Assembly: GCF_037203605.1 (NCBI RefSeq) | Contig: NZ_JBBDHC010000001.1 | Span: 226,444 to 290,443 of the forward strand | Length of the DNA stretch: 64,000 bases | From: Denitratimonas tolerans | Lineage (GTDB): Bacteria; Pseudomonadota; Gammaproteobacteria; Xanthomonadales; Xanthomonadaceae | Direction: 5' to 3' | In this document: piece by piece, positions 26,608-35,213 of the stretch | Position numbering within the stretch: position 1 is the first letter of the stretch | Layout of the letters: the number at the start of each line of letters is the position of its first letter | Notes under the pieces: generated by a model | Told to the model about the DNA's origin: nothing | The model's input: the letters and a program-made list of their open reading frames with translations, nothing else | Database searches by the model: none | Translations under genes and position numbers: made by a program

Positions 26608-26636
26608 AGCCTAGCGCACAATTTTGTGCAGTGCAA
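26608..26636 (-). promoter_or_regulatory. Candidate phasin promoter with an inverted repeat in the spacer
   Basis: On the minus strand TTGCAC (26636-26631) and TAGGCT (26613-26608) are 17 bp apart. The spacer holds an inverted repeat, GCACAA and TTGTGC separated by two bases (26616-26629), flanked by another TGCA. TGCA-rich sites are bound by PhaR repressors at phasin promoters in other bacteria. The -10 is weak, so both promoter and operator are tentative. Confidence 0.4.
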
Positions 26637-26745
26637 CATCCAACAGCAAGAAGTCGCTTAATCCACGCCTGTTTTACAGGCAGATGATTGTTATTGCAGG
26701 ATTTTTTACAGGCCCCCGAAGAATGCCGCAGCGCACTAAATGGCG

Positions 26746-26771
26746 CGCGGAGCCGCGATCCCGGCTCCGCG
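26746..26771 (-). terminator. Hairpin directly after queD
   Basis: CGCGGAGCCG and CGGCTCCGCG form a perfect 10-bp stem with a six-base loop, directly abutting the queD stop codon. On the minus strand it is followed by GCGCCATTTAG, with only a weak T-run. Probably an end-of-operon element; termination may be partial. The 100 bp beyond it is unusually AT-rich and holds two TTTTACAGGC direct repeats (26672-26681 and 26704-26713). Confidence 0.5.
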
Positions 26772-27134
26772 CTACGCCGCCGGGCCGCTGTAGACGCAGC
26801 CCGAGGTACAGGTCTCGTGGATCACCACGCGCGAGAGCGGCGGCAGGGTCGGCTTGAGCTGATCCCAGATCCAGCGCGCGAGGTTCTCGCTGGTGGGGTT
26901 TTCCAGCCCCGGCACCTCGTTGAGGTAGTGGTGATCGAGCCGGTCGAACACCGGCTGGAAGGCGCGCTTGATGTCCGAGAAGTCCATCACCCACCCGGTC
27001 TGCGGCCCGGGTTCGCCACTCACGTGCAGTTCGATCAGGAAGGAGTGGCCGTGCAGGCGCGCGCACTTGTGGCCCTCGGGCACGTTGGGCAGCCGGTGCG
27101 CGGCCTCGATGTGGAAGCGTTTGAAAATGTCCAT
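26772..27134 (-). CDS. queD: 6-carboxy-5,6,7,8-tetrahydropterin synthase
   Basis: This 120-residue enzyme of the queuosine/preQ0 pathway converts dihydroneopterin triphosphate to 6-carboxytetrahydropterin. The zinc histidines are in FHIEAAHRL and LHGHSF, and the catalytic cysteine is in CARLHGH (CxxxHGH pattern, which marks QueD rather than eukaryotic PTPS). ENPTSENLARWIW and HETCTSG are also typical. It begins 6 bp after the stop of the peptidase gene on the same strand. No other queuosine gene is in the window. Confidence 0.93.
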   Translation of the reverse strand: MDIFKRFHIEAAHRLPNVPEGHKCARLHGHSFLIELHVSGEPGPQTGWVMDFSDIKRAFQPVFDRLDHHYLNEVPGLENPTSENLARWIWDQLKPTLPPLSRVVIHETCTSGCVYSGPAA

Positions 27135-27140
27135 GGCCGA

Positions 27141-29468
27141 TCAGCCCTCCGGGCTCAGGCAGTGCGCAAAGAACGCCTCGGTAAGACGCATGCGGTGCAG
27201 GCTGTTGTGGCGCTCAAGGCCGTGCTTGGCACCGGGATAGGTCATCAGGTCGAACTGGATGCCGCGCTTTTGCAGCTCGCCCATGAGCTGGGTGCTGTGG
27301 GTGAACAGCACGTTGTCGTCGGCCATGCCGTGTACCAGCAGCAGGCGCGAGCGCAGCCCGTCGAGGTGGGCGAACACGCGCGAATCGGCATAGCCTTCCG
27401 GGTTGTTGCCGGGAAGATCCATGTAGCGCTCGGTGTAGTGGGTGTCATAGAGCGCCCAGTCGGTGACCGGCGCACCGGCTGCGCCGCAGGCGTAGGTCTC
27501 GGAGGCCTTGGCCAGCAGCATCAGGGTCATGTAGCCGCCGTTCGACCAGCCGAACACGCCGATGCGCGCGCCGTCCACGCCCGGCTGCCGCGCCAGCCAG
27601 CGCGCGCCCATCACCTGGTCTTCCACTTCCACCGCGCCCTGATGGCGAAACAGCGCGCCGCCGAACTTGGCGCCGCGCCGCGGGGTACCGCGGTTGTCGA
27701 GGCTGAAGACCACATAGCCCTGCTGGGCCAGATACTGCGCGAACAGGGCATCTCCGCGCGCGGGCCAGGTTCGCAGCACGGTCTGCGTCGCCGGGCCGCC
27801 GTAGACGTAGACGATCGCCGGGTACTTCTTCGCCGGATCGAAATCGGGCGGCGTGATCAGGCTGTAGTGCAGCGTACTGCCGTCCGCCGCCGCCAGGGTG
27901 CCGAATTCGGGCGCGCGGTGCGCGGCAAGGTACGGTGCATAGGGATGCGAGGGTTCGGCCGGGTCGTTGCGCAGGAGCATGGCGAGGCGCTTGCCGCCGG
28001 CCTCGTGCAGGGTGCTTTGCGGCGGCTGGGTCGGGCTGGAGTAGCTGTCGACGTAGACCTTGGCGTTCTTGCTGAAGCTCACCGTGTGGAAGCCCGCCTC
28101 TTGTGTCAGGCGCGTCAGCTCGCCGCCCGCGAGCGGCACCGCGTAGGCGTGCGATTGGGTGGGAGACTCGCGCGTGCCGCCGACGTAGGCCAGCCCCGCC
28201 TTTTCGTCCACGCCCAGAAGGCTGTCCACCACCCAGTCGCCCGCGGTGAGCGCGGTCGCCTCGCCCTGCGCATCCACCAGATAGAGGTGCTGGAAACCCG
28301 AGCGTTCGCTCATCCAGAGGAATCGACCGTCCTTGAGGAAACGCAGCCCGTTGTGCAGCGGCACCCAGGTCGCGCTGGTTTCGGTCACGAGGGTGCGCTG
28401 CGCACCGCTCGCAAGATCGACTTCGATCAGGTCCAGCCGGCGCTGGTCGCGGCTCTGGCGCTGGAAGGTCAGATGCCCGGCATCGCGCCAATCGACCCGC
28501 GCCAGATAGATGTCGCGCTCCGGCCCCAGATCGATCCTCTGCGGCGCAGGCGCGCCCATGCGCTCCTGCACGCGCACCCGGCGCGGGCCGTCCGAGGTTT
28601 CGATGGCATGGGCGACAGTGCCGGGCGGCGTGAGGAACTCCGCCGGGCGGGTGACAAAGAGATCGATCAGGACGTTTGGATCGCCCGCCGCCGGATAGCG
28701 CTGCTCGACGACCTCGGTGCGGTCGGGGTAAACCTCGTGGCGCTTCTGCACCGGCACCGGGGTCTCGTCGATGCGTGCGTAAGCGATGGCACTGTCGTCC
28801 GGGGCCCACCAGTAGCCGGTATGGCGATCCATTTCCTCGTCGGCCACGAACTCGGCCACGCCGCTGCCGATCACTTCCGAACCGTCGGCGGTGAGCTGCA
28901 CTTCGCGCCCGCTCTCGATCTCCACCACCCACAGGTTGCGCCCGCGCACGAAGCTGACCCAGCGCCCTCGCGGCGACACCCTCGGATCGGTGGCGAAGCC
29001 CTCTCCCGATGTGAGCTTGCGCACCGCCTTCCCGGCCTTCGCGCCAAGGTCGTAGAGGTACAGCTCGCCGCCCAGCGGAAACAGCAGGCGGCGCGAGTCC
29101 GGTGCCCACTGGTAGGCCACGATGCCCGAGTAGGCAGCGATGCGCTGGCGCTCGCGCCGCGCCTTTTCCTCGTCGGAAAGCATCTCGGTGCCGGGCAGCA
29201 CGTCGCTGGCGGCCACCAGACGTCGGGTCTGGCCGCTGGCAATGTCGTACTCCCACAGGTCGAGGCGATAGCCGTCGGCCTCGCCGCCGCGCAGGAAGGT
29301 GACGCGGCTGCCGTCGGGCGCGATCTTCGGCTGCATCAGCGAGGGGCCGGCCAGCGGCACGTCGCCGGCGATCGCTTCGAGCGTGAGCTTTTGCACGGCG
29401 ACAGCGGCGGTGGCAGCGGGAACGGTCATGGCAAGCAGAAAAACGGCAAGGTATCGGGCGAAAGGCAT
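27141..29468 (-). CDS. Dipeptidyl peptidase IV-like S9 serine protease, secreted
   Basis: This 775-residue protein has a signal peptide (about 1-22, MPFARYLAVFLLAMTVPAATA), an eight-bladed beta-propeller and a C-terminal hydrolase domain. The triad is Ser642 (GWSNGGY), Asp717/718 (HGMADDN) and His749 (GAKHG). The double-glutamate motif that binds the substrate N-terminus is seen as DEEMDRHTGYWW, which marks DPP IV. It would release X-Pro or X-Ala dipeptides in the periplasm or outside. It lies between a GST gene (16 bp upstream) and queD (6 bp downstream). The ATG at 29468 gives the signal peptide; the longer frame is spurious. Confidence 0.93.
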   Translation of the reverse strand: MPFARYLAVFLLAMTVPAATAAVAVQKLTLEAIAGDVPLAGPSLMQPKIAPDGSRVTFLRGGEADGYRLDLWEYDIASGQTRRLVAASDVLPGTEMLSDEEKARRERQRIAAYSGIVAYQWAPDSRRLLFPLGGELYLYDLGAKAGKAVRKLTSGEGFATDPRVSPRGRWVSFVRGRNLWVVEIESGREVQLTADGSEVIGSGVAEFVADEEMDRHTGYWWAPDDSAIAYARIDETPVPVQKRHEVYPDRTEVVEQRYPAAGDPNVLIDLFVTRPAEFLTPPGTVAHAIETSDGPRRVRVQERMGAPAPQRIDLGPERDIYLARVDWRDAGHLTFQRQSRDQRRLDLIEVDLASGAQRTLVTETSATWVPLHNGLRFLKDGRFLWMSERSGFQHLYLVDAQGEATALTAGDWVVDSLLGVDEKAGLAYVGGTRESPTQSHAYAVPLAGGELTRLTQEAGFHTVSFSKNAKVYVDSYSSPTQPPQSTLHEAGGKRLAMLLRNDPAEPSHPYAPYLAAHRAPEFGTLAAADGSTLHYSLITPPDFDPAKKYPAIVYVYGGPATQTVLRTWPARGDALFAQYLAQQGYVVFSLDNRGTPRRGAKFGGALFRHQGAVEVEDQVMGARWLARQPGVDGARIGVFGWSNGGYMTLMLLAKASETYACGAAGAPVTDWALYDTHYTERYMDLPGNNPEGYADSRVFAHLDGLRSRLLLVHGMADDNVLFTHSTQLMGELQKRGIQFDLMTYPGAKHGLERHNSLHRMRLTEAFFAHCLSPEG

Positions 29469-29484
29469 CGGGGCGTCTCCGGCA

Positions 29485-30177
29485 TCAGGAGGCAGGCGCG
29501 GTGCCGCCGAACAGGACGGCGCGCTGGGCGTCATCCAGCGGCGTGCGTTCGATCTTCCCGTCCCAGGCATAGGCACGCTGCACCGCCGGGCGCGCCGCGA
29601 TGGCGTCAAACCAGCGCTGCACCTGCGGATAGTCGCCAAGATCCACCTTCTGCTGCGCATGCGATGCGATCCACGGGTGGCAGGCCAGGTCGGCGATGGA
29701 AAGGCCGTCGCCCACGATGAACCGGCGATCCTTCAGACGCGCATCGAGCACCCCGTACAGGCGCCGGGTTTCGCGCTCGTAGCGTTCGATGGCGTAGGGA
29801 ATCTTCTGCGTCGCGTAGGTACCGAAGTGGTGGTTCTGCCCCAGCATCGGCCCCAGCCCGCCGACCTGCCAGAACAGCCATTCCAGCACCTCGATCCGCG
29901 CGCGCGGATCGGCGGGGATGAGCTTGCCGGTCTTCTCCGCCAGGTACAGCAGGATCGCGCCCGACTCGAACACCGACACCGGCGCGCCGCCGTCGGCCGG
30001 CGCGCGGTCGACGATGGCCGGCATCTTGTTGTTGGGCGAGATCGCGAGGAACTCCGGCTTGAACTGGTCGCCGCGCCCGATGTCCACCGGGAACACGGTG
30101 TAGGGCAGCCCCGCTTCTTCGAGGAACAGGGTGATCTTGTGCCCATTGGGCGTGGGCCAGTAGTGAAGATCGATCAT
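29485..30177 (-). CDS. Glutathione S-transferase-like disulfide-bond oxidoreductase (YfcG/YghU, Nu class)
   Basis: This 230-residue protein starts MIDLHYWPTPNGHKITLFLE. The N-terminal thioredoxin-like domain has NGHKI at the active site, ISPNNKMPAIVD and the glutathione-binding ESGAILLYLAEKTG; the C-terminal helical domain has GQNHHFG, seen in the YfcG/YghU group. These enzymes act as glutathione-dependent disulfide reductases. The ATG at 30177 gives the family start. It is the first gene of a GST-peptidase-queD run. Confidence 0.88.
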   Translation of the reverse strand: MIDLHYWPTPNGHKITLFLEEAGLPYTVFPVDIGRGDQFKPEFLAISPNNKMPAIVDRAPADGGAPVSVFESGAILLYLAEKTGKLIPADPRARIEVLEWLFWQVGGLGPMLGQNHHFGTYATQKIPYAIERYERETRRLYGVLDARLKDRRFIVGDGLSIADLACHPWIASHAQQKVDLGDYPQVQRWFDAIAARPAVQRAYAWDGKIERTPLDDAQRAVLFGGTAPAS

Positions 30178-30539
30178 GGCGCGCTCCGGCAGCGGCGAGG
30201 GAAGACTCCACTGTACTTGCTCGCGCGACGCGCGGCTTGTGCGAAAAGTCCCCGCTCGCCTGCACAATCGCCGCAGGTCGACCCTACGCGGCCGACGGAC
30301 GCGTACTCGGAGAAAGCCGTCGCCTCGTTCCTGCCGTCCATGCGTCGGGGCCGTGGCCCCGACCTGTGATGTCCGCCCATCGCATCGCGGCCAAGGCCGC
30401 TCCCACAACGCAGATTCGCAAGCTTTTGTGGAAGCACGGGCCTGCCCGCGATCCAGACGTCCTTGGAACCGTCGGGGACGTGACCCCGACCTACCCGCAT
30501 CGCCGCAGGTCGTAGCTCAGCACGGCCGACGGGTTGAAA
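30178..30539. repeat. Gene-free stretch with four REP-like elements
   Basis: No credible gene is seen. It holds GTCGACCCTACGCGGCCGAC (30285-30304), a perfect hairpin of GTCGGGGCC (30344-30352) and GGCCCCGAC (30355-30363), ATCGCGGCCAAGGCCGCTCC (from 30391), and GTCGGGG (30471-30477) with CCCCGAC (30484-30490). The first and second recur as a pair at 50578-50676. The promoter of the GST operon must lie here, but no strong match was found. Confidence 0.65.
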
Positions 30540-32318
30540 TCAGAACCGCTCCTCCGGGAACTCCGCAATGGCGCTGGCACCCGCGAGCACCTGCTCGCGC
30601 AGGCCGGCGACGCGGGTCAGCAGGTGGTCGGCGTAGAAGCGCGCGGTCTTGAGCTTGGCGGTATTGAAGCCCGCATCGCCCTCGCCGGCATCGAGCCGGC
30701 GTCGCGCCACGCTGGCCATGCGCGCCATTTGCCAGCCACCGCAGGTCAGACCGGAGAGTACGAGAAAGGGCACCGAGCCGGCGTGCACCGCGATCGGATC
30801 CTTCGCGTAATTCTGCACCACCCAGGCCGCGCTGGCTTCGAAGGCTTCCAGCGCGGACGCCAGGCGCGCGCGGATCGCGGTCAGATCCGGGTCGCGTTCG
30901 TCCAGCGCATCGACGGCGGCGCGAATCTGCGCGGCAATGGCCGCGGCGGCGGCACCGCCGTCGCGCGCGGTCTTGCGGCCGATCAGGTCGTTGGCCTGGA
31001 TCGCGGTGGTGCCTTCATAGATCGCGGTGATGCGCGCGTCGCGCAGGTGCTGGGCGGCACCGGTTTCCTCGATGAAGCCCATGCCGCCGTGTACCTGCAC
31101 CCCAAGACTGGTGACTTCATTCGCCGCTTCAGTGGCCCAGCCCTTGTGGATCGGCACCAGGAATTCGGCCAGCGCCTGCGCCTCCTTGTTGCCGGCACGG
31201 CCGTGATCGAGCAGGGACGCGAGCGTCATCGAGAGCGCGCGGTTGGCTTCGGTGATGGCGCGCATGGTCAGCAGCATGCGGCGCACGTCGGGCTGGCGCG
31301 CGATCGGCGCGGTCGGTCCGCGCGGGTTGGAAATGTCGCGCCCCTGCAGGCGCTCGTGCGCGTAGGCGGCGGCCTGCTGGTAGGCGCGCTCGCCGATGGC
31401 GATGCCCTGCACGCCGACCGCATAGCGGGCCTCGTTCATCATGATGAACATGTACTCGAGACCGCGGTTGGCCTCGCCCACGAGGTAGCCGATGGCCCCG
31501 TCCTTTTCGCCGAAGTTGAGCACCGCGGTGGGGCTGGCGTGGATGCCGAGCTTGTGTTCGAGCGAGGCGCAGCGCACGTCGTTGCGCGCGCCGAGCGAAC
31601 CGTCGGGATTGACCAGGAACTTGGGCACCACGAACAGCGAAATGCCCTTCACGCCCTCGGGCGCATCGGGCAGGCGCGCCAGCACCAGGTGCACGATGTT
31701 TTCGGTCATGTCGTGCTCGCCCCAGGTGATGAAAATCTTCTGCCCGCTGACGCGGTAGTGATCGCCTTCGGGCACGGCGCGGGTGCGCACCAGGGAAAGA
31801 TCCGAGCCGGCCTGCGGCTCGGTGAGGTTCATGGTGCCGGTCCAGCTGCCGTCGATCATCTTCGGCAGATAGGTCTTCCTGAGGTGATCCGAGCCCACCA
31901 GCACCAGCGCCGAGACCGCGCCGGCGGTCAGCATCGGGCACAGCGAGAACGACAGGTTGGCCGACATCACCATTTCCGACACCGGACTGGAAACGATGTT
32001 GGGCAAACCCTGGCCGCCCCACTCGACCGGAAACGGCAGCGCGTTCCAGCCCGATTCGCAATACTGGGCGTAGGCGTCGCGGAAGCCCGGCGCGCTGGTG
32101 ACCTCGCCGTCCTTCCAGCGGCTGCCCTTGATGTCGCCTTCGCGGTTGAGCGGCGCGAGTACCTGGGCGGAAAACTTGCCGGCCTCTTCCAGCACCGCGT
32201 CGATCAGCTCGCGGCTGGTGTCCGCATGGCCCGGCAGCGCCTGGACGGCGGGCACGTCGATCAGGCTGTCGAGCACGAAGCGCAGGTCGTCGAGCGGCGG
32301 GGTGAAGGCGGTGCTCAT
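30540..32318 (-). CDS. Acyl-CoA dehydrogenase, long C-terminal type (DmdC/FadE-like)
   Basis: This 592-residue flavoprotein has the ACAD core (TEPQAGSDLSLVRT; QKIFITWGEHDM; MMNEARYAVGVQGI; HGGMGFIEETG; IYEGTTAIQANDLIGRK) plus about 170 extra residues at the C-terminus, the layout of 3-methylmercaptopropionyl-CoA dehydrogenases and other long ACADs. Glu in IYEGTT is the likely base. It probably works in beta-oxidation; the exact acyl-CoA cannot be read from sequence. The ATG at 32318 fits the family start MSTAFTPPLDDLRFVL. It stands alone on the minus strand. Confidence 0.9.
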   Translation of the reverse strand: MSTAFTPPLDDLRFVLDSLIDVPAVQALPGHADTSRELIDAVLEEAGKFSAQVLAPLNREGDIKGSRWKDGEVTSAPGFRDAYAQYCESGWNALPFPVEWGGQGLPNIVSSPVSEMVMSANLSFSLCPMLTAGAVSALVLVGSDHLRKTYLPKMIDGSWTGTMNLTEPQAGSDLSLVRTRAVPEGDHYRVSGQKIFITWGEHDMTENIVHLVLARLPDAPEGVKGISLFVVPKFLVNPDGSLGARNDVRCASLEHKLGIHASPTAVLNFGEKDGAIGYLVGEANRGLEYMFIMMNEARYAVGVQGIAIGERAYQQAAAYAHERLQGRDISNPRGPTAPIARQPDVRRMLLTMRAITEANRALSMTLASLLDHGRAGNKEAQALAEFLVPIHKGWATEAANEVTSLGVQVHGGMGFIEETGAAQHLRDARITAIYEGTTAIQANDLIGRKTARDGGAAAAAIAAQIRAAVDALDERDPDLTAIRARLASALEAFEASAAWVVQNYAKDPIAVHAGSVPFLVLSGLTCGGWQMARMASVARRRLDAGEGDAGFNTAKLKTARFYADHLLTRVAGLREQVLAGASAIAEFPEERF

Positions 32319-32601
32319 GGCGGAAACTCCGTCGGCAAAATAGACTGGCATCGTAAACAGTACGGCGCAGTATGGCGAGCAGATGCTCTAAAACCGGAGC
32401 TGCGCCTGTGCTCCACGCCTCGTACCGCAAGAATGCGCGCTGCCGTCGCTCGCGCGAAGGCGCGGGCCCGGCGACTTTTTCCAGGTATTCAGCACCGCGG
32501 CGAAATCGCCTCCGGCTGTTCCGCCCTGCGAGAAACCCGCGTAGGGCGGAGCCCGCGCAGCGGTTTCCGCCGGTCCCGGATGCATGCCTTCGAGGGCCGG
32601 G
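32319..32601. other. Gene-free stretch between acyl-CoA dehydrogenase and oligomer hydrolase
   Basis: Short open frames exist, but none has a ribosome site or recognisable content. It contains a repeat-like segment, AAACCCGCGTAGGGCGGAG followed by CGCAGCGGTTTCC (about 32531-32568), with complementary ends. A terminator for the hydrolase and a promoter for the dehydrogenase are expected here (both minus strand), but neither was found convincingly. Confidence 0.5.
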
Positions 32602-34377
32602 TCAGTGCGGTGCCTCTCCCGGCAACGGCACGCGCGGATCATCCAGGTGCACCATCACAGCGTCCAGCGCGGCATGGACCTTGGGCAGCAGCGGCACGAA
32701 GCGCCGGCCGTAGTCGGGAAAGGCCAGAAACGCGTCGAAGTGCTGCGCATCGGGCACGATCCACAGCGGCACCTCGCGCCCTGCGGCGCGTGCCATCTCG
32801 ACGTAGGGCCGGCTGCTGAAGGCCAGCGGGATCAGGCCGTCGTCGCGGCCGTGCACCACGATCACCGGCAGCCCCGCGCGCGGCGGTGAGGCGCGGGTTT
32901 CTTCGACCCCCGCAGAGACGCGCTCGCTCGCCACGTGATCGCGCCACAGCATGTTCAGGCAGCCGATTCCCGGCAGATCCGGATCCTCGTCTGCACGGCC
33001 GGGATCGATCAGGGCGATGCCGTTGCCCGGCGGAATGCCCGAGCCGTCGCTCCACCACAGCGCGCGCTCTTCCGCGGAGGCCGCGCGCGGCGCGCCGGCC
33101 GGGCCGAGCGGTGCCCAGGAAAACCCGCAGGGATGTTCGCCCGGCGCATGGCGACCGTAGGCCGAGGCGTAGGTCGCCGCCACCGCGCGCCACAGGTCGA
33201 AGCCGGTGGAAATTGCACCGCTGCGCAGGGCGTGGTCGTCGAAGCCGTAGCGCTTGAGCGTCGCCAGCGCCTCGCGCGCCTGCACGTCGAGATCGCCGCG
33301 CGGCAGCATGTCGTTGTCCGCGTAGCTCTTGCAGCGCGCCGCGCCCGCTGCGCGCAGGGCGTCCGGGCTGGGCGGCTGCGGCCAGTCCTCGATCGCCAGG
33401 AGCGCGCAAGGCATCAGCACCGCGGCGAGCGTGGCGTAGTCGTAGAGCGACCGCGCGCCCTCGGCACGCGCGTAGACATTGGGTTCGCCCGCGACCACGG
33501 CGTCGATCAGGCCGTCCTCGACTTCGGCCGCGCGCAGCACCGCGCCGCCGCCGTTGGAAATGCCCACCGCGATCACCCGCACGTGGCCGGCATCCATGCG
33601 ATGGCCCGGGAATTGCCCGGCCAGCACCTCAAGTCCGTAGCGCACGGCCTGGCGCACGTGCCGGCCCCAATCGGCCTCCGGATTGTCCATGGAATGGGCG
33701 TGCTTGAAGGCGATGCCGCGCGGTTCGAGCGAGACCTCGGCATCCGGCGCGAACGCCAGCTCCTCGCCCGCCTCGACGCGGCCAACGGTGCCGTCGAGGC
33801 GGACGCCCAGCCCGGCATCCAGGTCGAAGTAATCCGTCCCCGCGCCCTTGTCGGTGTAGGCCACCGCGCAGCCGCGCGGCAGCGCCCACGGCCCGGCCAC
33901 GGCGATCGCGCCGTAGACCCCGCGCGAGCCCGATGCCGGTGCCACCACCAGACAGGGATGCGCCGGATCGAAGGCGTCCGGCAACTGCAGCAGCACGCGG
34001 TGCGGCTGGCGCGCACCGTCCAGCCGCGCCAGCGCCGCGAACTCGCGCCCCGGCACCGAAGGCAGCGAATCGCCGGCACCGCCGCCCGGACGCAGGTCGG
34101 CGATGCCGCGCCAGTTCGACCAGATGGCGCGACGGCGAAGCTCTTCAGGCGAGGGCGACGCCGGATTTTCGACCGCGGGCGGCGTCATGGCGCGCAGGCC
34201 GTCGATTCCCAGGCCCGCCGTGAGCAGGTCGTCCGCGCCGCGGTGGATACTCTGGCGGATCGGCCCGAAGGTGCGGTCGGCGGTATTGGTGGCTGAAGTC
34301 ATCGGCGTGGCCGCGCAGCCGGCCAGGCCCAAGGCCGTGGCCGCCGCGATCAGGAGTCGGGAAAGGGATGGATTCAT
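32602..34377 (-). CDS. D-(-)-3-hydroxybutyrate oligomer hydrolase, lipoprotein
   Basis: This 591-residue alpha/beta-type esterase of the 3HB-oligomer hydrolase family splits soluble oligomers left after PHB depolymerisation. It starts MNPSLSRLLIAAATALGLAGC, a lipoprotein signal with lipobox LAGC, so the mature protein should be anchored in the envelope. Motifs include TDKGAGTDYFDL, a nucleophile region VGISNGGGAVLRAAE and a late VVHGRDDGLIP with PDAQHFDAF (likely Asp and His of the triad). The envelope location suggests use of outside PHB oligomers rather than stored PHB (inference). It is divergent from the cytochrome genes. Confidence 0.88.
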   Translation of the reverse strand: MNPSLSRLLIAAATALGLAGCAATPMTSATNTADRTFGPIRQSIHRGADDLLTAGLGIDGLRAMTPPAVENPASPSPEELRRRAIWSNWRGIADLRPGGGAGDSLPSVPGREFAALARLDGARQPHRVLLQLPDAFDPAHPCLVVAPASGSRGVYGAIAVAGPWALPRGCAVAYTDKGAGTDYFDLDAGLGVRLDGTVGRVEAGEELAFAPDAEVSLEPRGIAFKHAHSMDNPEADWGRHVRQAVRYGLEVLAGQFPGHRMDAGHVRVIAVGISNGGGAVLRAAEVEDGLIDAVVAGEPNVYARAEGARSLYDYATLAAVLMPCALLAIEDWPQPPSPDALRAAGAARCKSYADNDMLPRGDLDVQAREALATLKRYGFDDHALRSGAISTGFDLWRAVAATYASAYGRHAPGEHPCGFSWAPLGPAGAPRAASAEERALWWSDGSGIPPGNGIALIDPGRADEDPDLPGIGCLNMLWRDHVASERVSAGVEETRASPPRAGLPVIVVHGRDDGLIPLAFSSRPYVEMARAAGREVPLWIVPDAQHFDAFLAFPDYGRRFVPLLPKVHAALDAVMVHLDDPRVPLPGEAPH

Positions 34378-34481
34378 GGCCCAAACATACCGCCGCATCC
34401 TCGGCGACGCACTCGGACCTTGGTGCGATGCGGCCCGGTTCCGACTGGCACGGGGATATGTCCGGCCGTTAGGCTTTGCGC

Positions 34482-35213
34482 ATGAAAATCGCCTGTCTAT
34501 TCACCGCGCTCGCACTGATGGCGCTGACCGCTCCCGCCGCCGCCATGCCCGATCTGGACGACGACGCCATGGCCGAGCGCCTGGCGGCCTGCGCCGCCTG
34601 CCACGGTGCCCGCGGCGAAGGCGTGCCCGGCTCGGAGTACTACCCACACCTGGCCGGCAAGCCGGCCGGCTATCTATTCGCGCAGATGCAGGGCTTCCGC
34701 GACGGACGCCGCCACTATCCGCAGATGATCTATCTGATGCGCAACTGGGACGACGCATGGCTGGCGCGCATCGCGAGCTTCTTCGCCGCCCAGCCGATGG
34801 TCGCGCTGCAGCACGCGGCACCGGCCGCACAGAGCGACGCCGACCGCGCGCGCGCCGAACGCCTCGTGCATGAAGGCGATCCGGCGCGGGATCTTCCGCC
34901 CTGTGCCAGCTGCCACGGGCCGCAGCTGCAGGGGCGCGAGCCGGGCGTGCCGGCGCTGGCCGGACTTCCCACCGACTACCTCATCGCCCAGCTCGGCGGC
35001 TGGATGACCGGATCGCGCCACTCGATCGCGCCCGACTGCATGGCGCAGGTGGTTTCGCGCCTGGATCCGACCGAGGTGCGGCGTGTGGCGACCTTCGTCG
35101 CCGGGCTGATTCCCGAGCCGGAGACGACAGCGCTGGAGGCCAGCGCCGAGCCGCTGCCGCTCGACTGCGGCGGTGCCACGCATTTCGATCCGGCGCGCGG
35201 GGTGCAGCCGTGA
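34482..35213 (+). CDS. Periplasmic di-haem cytochrome c
   Basis: This 243-residue protein has a signal peptide (about 1-21, KIACLFTALALMALTAPAAA) and two CXXCH haem sites, CAACH (near residue 37) and CASCH (near 144), each in a separate cytochrome c domain. The tandem-domain layout resembles cytochrome c4. The ATG at 34482 is preferred; a TTG two codons earlier is possible. Its TGA overlaps the GTG start of the next gene, so the two cytochromes are coupled and probably work as one electron-transfer chain. Confidence 0.88.
   Translation: MKIACLFTALALMALTAPAAAMPDLDDDAMAERLAACAACHGARGEGVPGSEYYPHLAGKPAGYLFAQMQGFRDGRRHYPQMIYLMRNWDDAWLARIASFFAAQPMVALQHAAPAAQSDADRARAERLVHEGDPARDLPPCASCHGPQLQGREPGVPALAGLPTDYLIAQLGGWMTGSRHSIAPDCMAQVVSRLDPTEVRRVATFVAGLIPEPETTALEASAEPLPLDCGGATHFDPARGVQP

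Noticed and set aside
26688..29720. Plus-strand open frame of about 1010 codons.
   Set aside because: It is antisense to queD and the DPP IV gene, His/Arg/Gly-rich and without recognisable motifs; the minus-strand proteins are clearly real.
32388..32642. Possible small gene on the minus strand after the oligomer hydrolase.
   Set aside because: It overlaps the end of the hydrolase gene, translates a repeat-like segment and has no ribosome site or family-like content.
30534..32819. Plus-strand open frame of 761 codons.
   Set aside because: It is antisense to the acyl-CoA dehydrogenase, which has all its family motifs.
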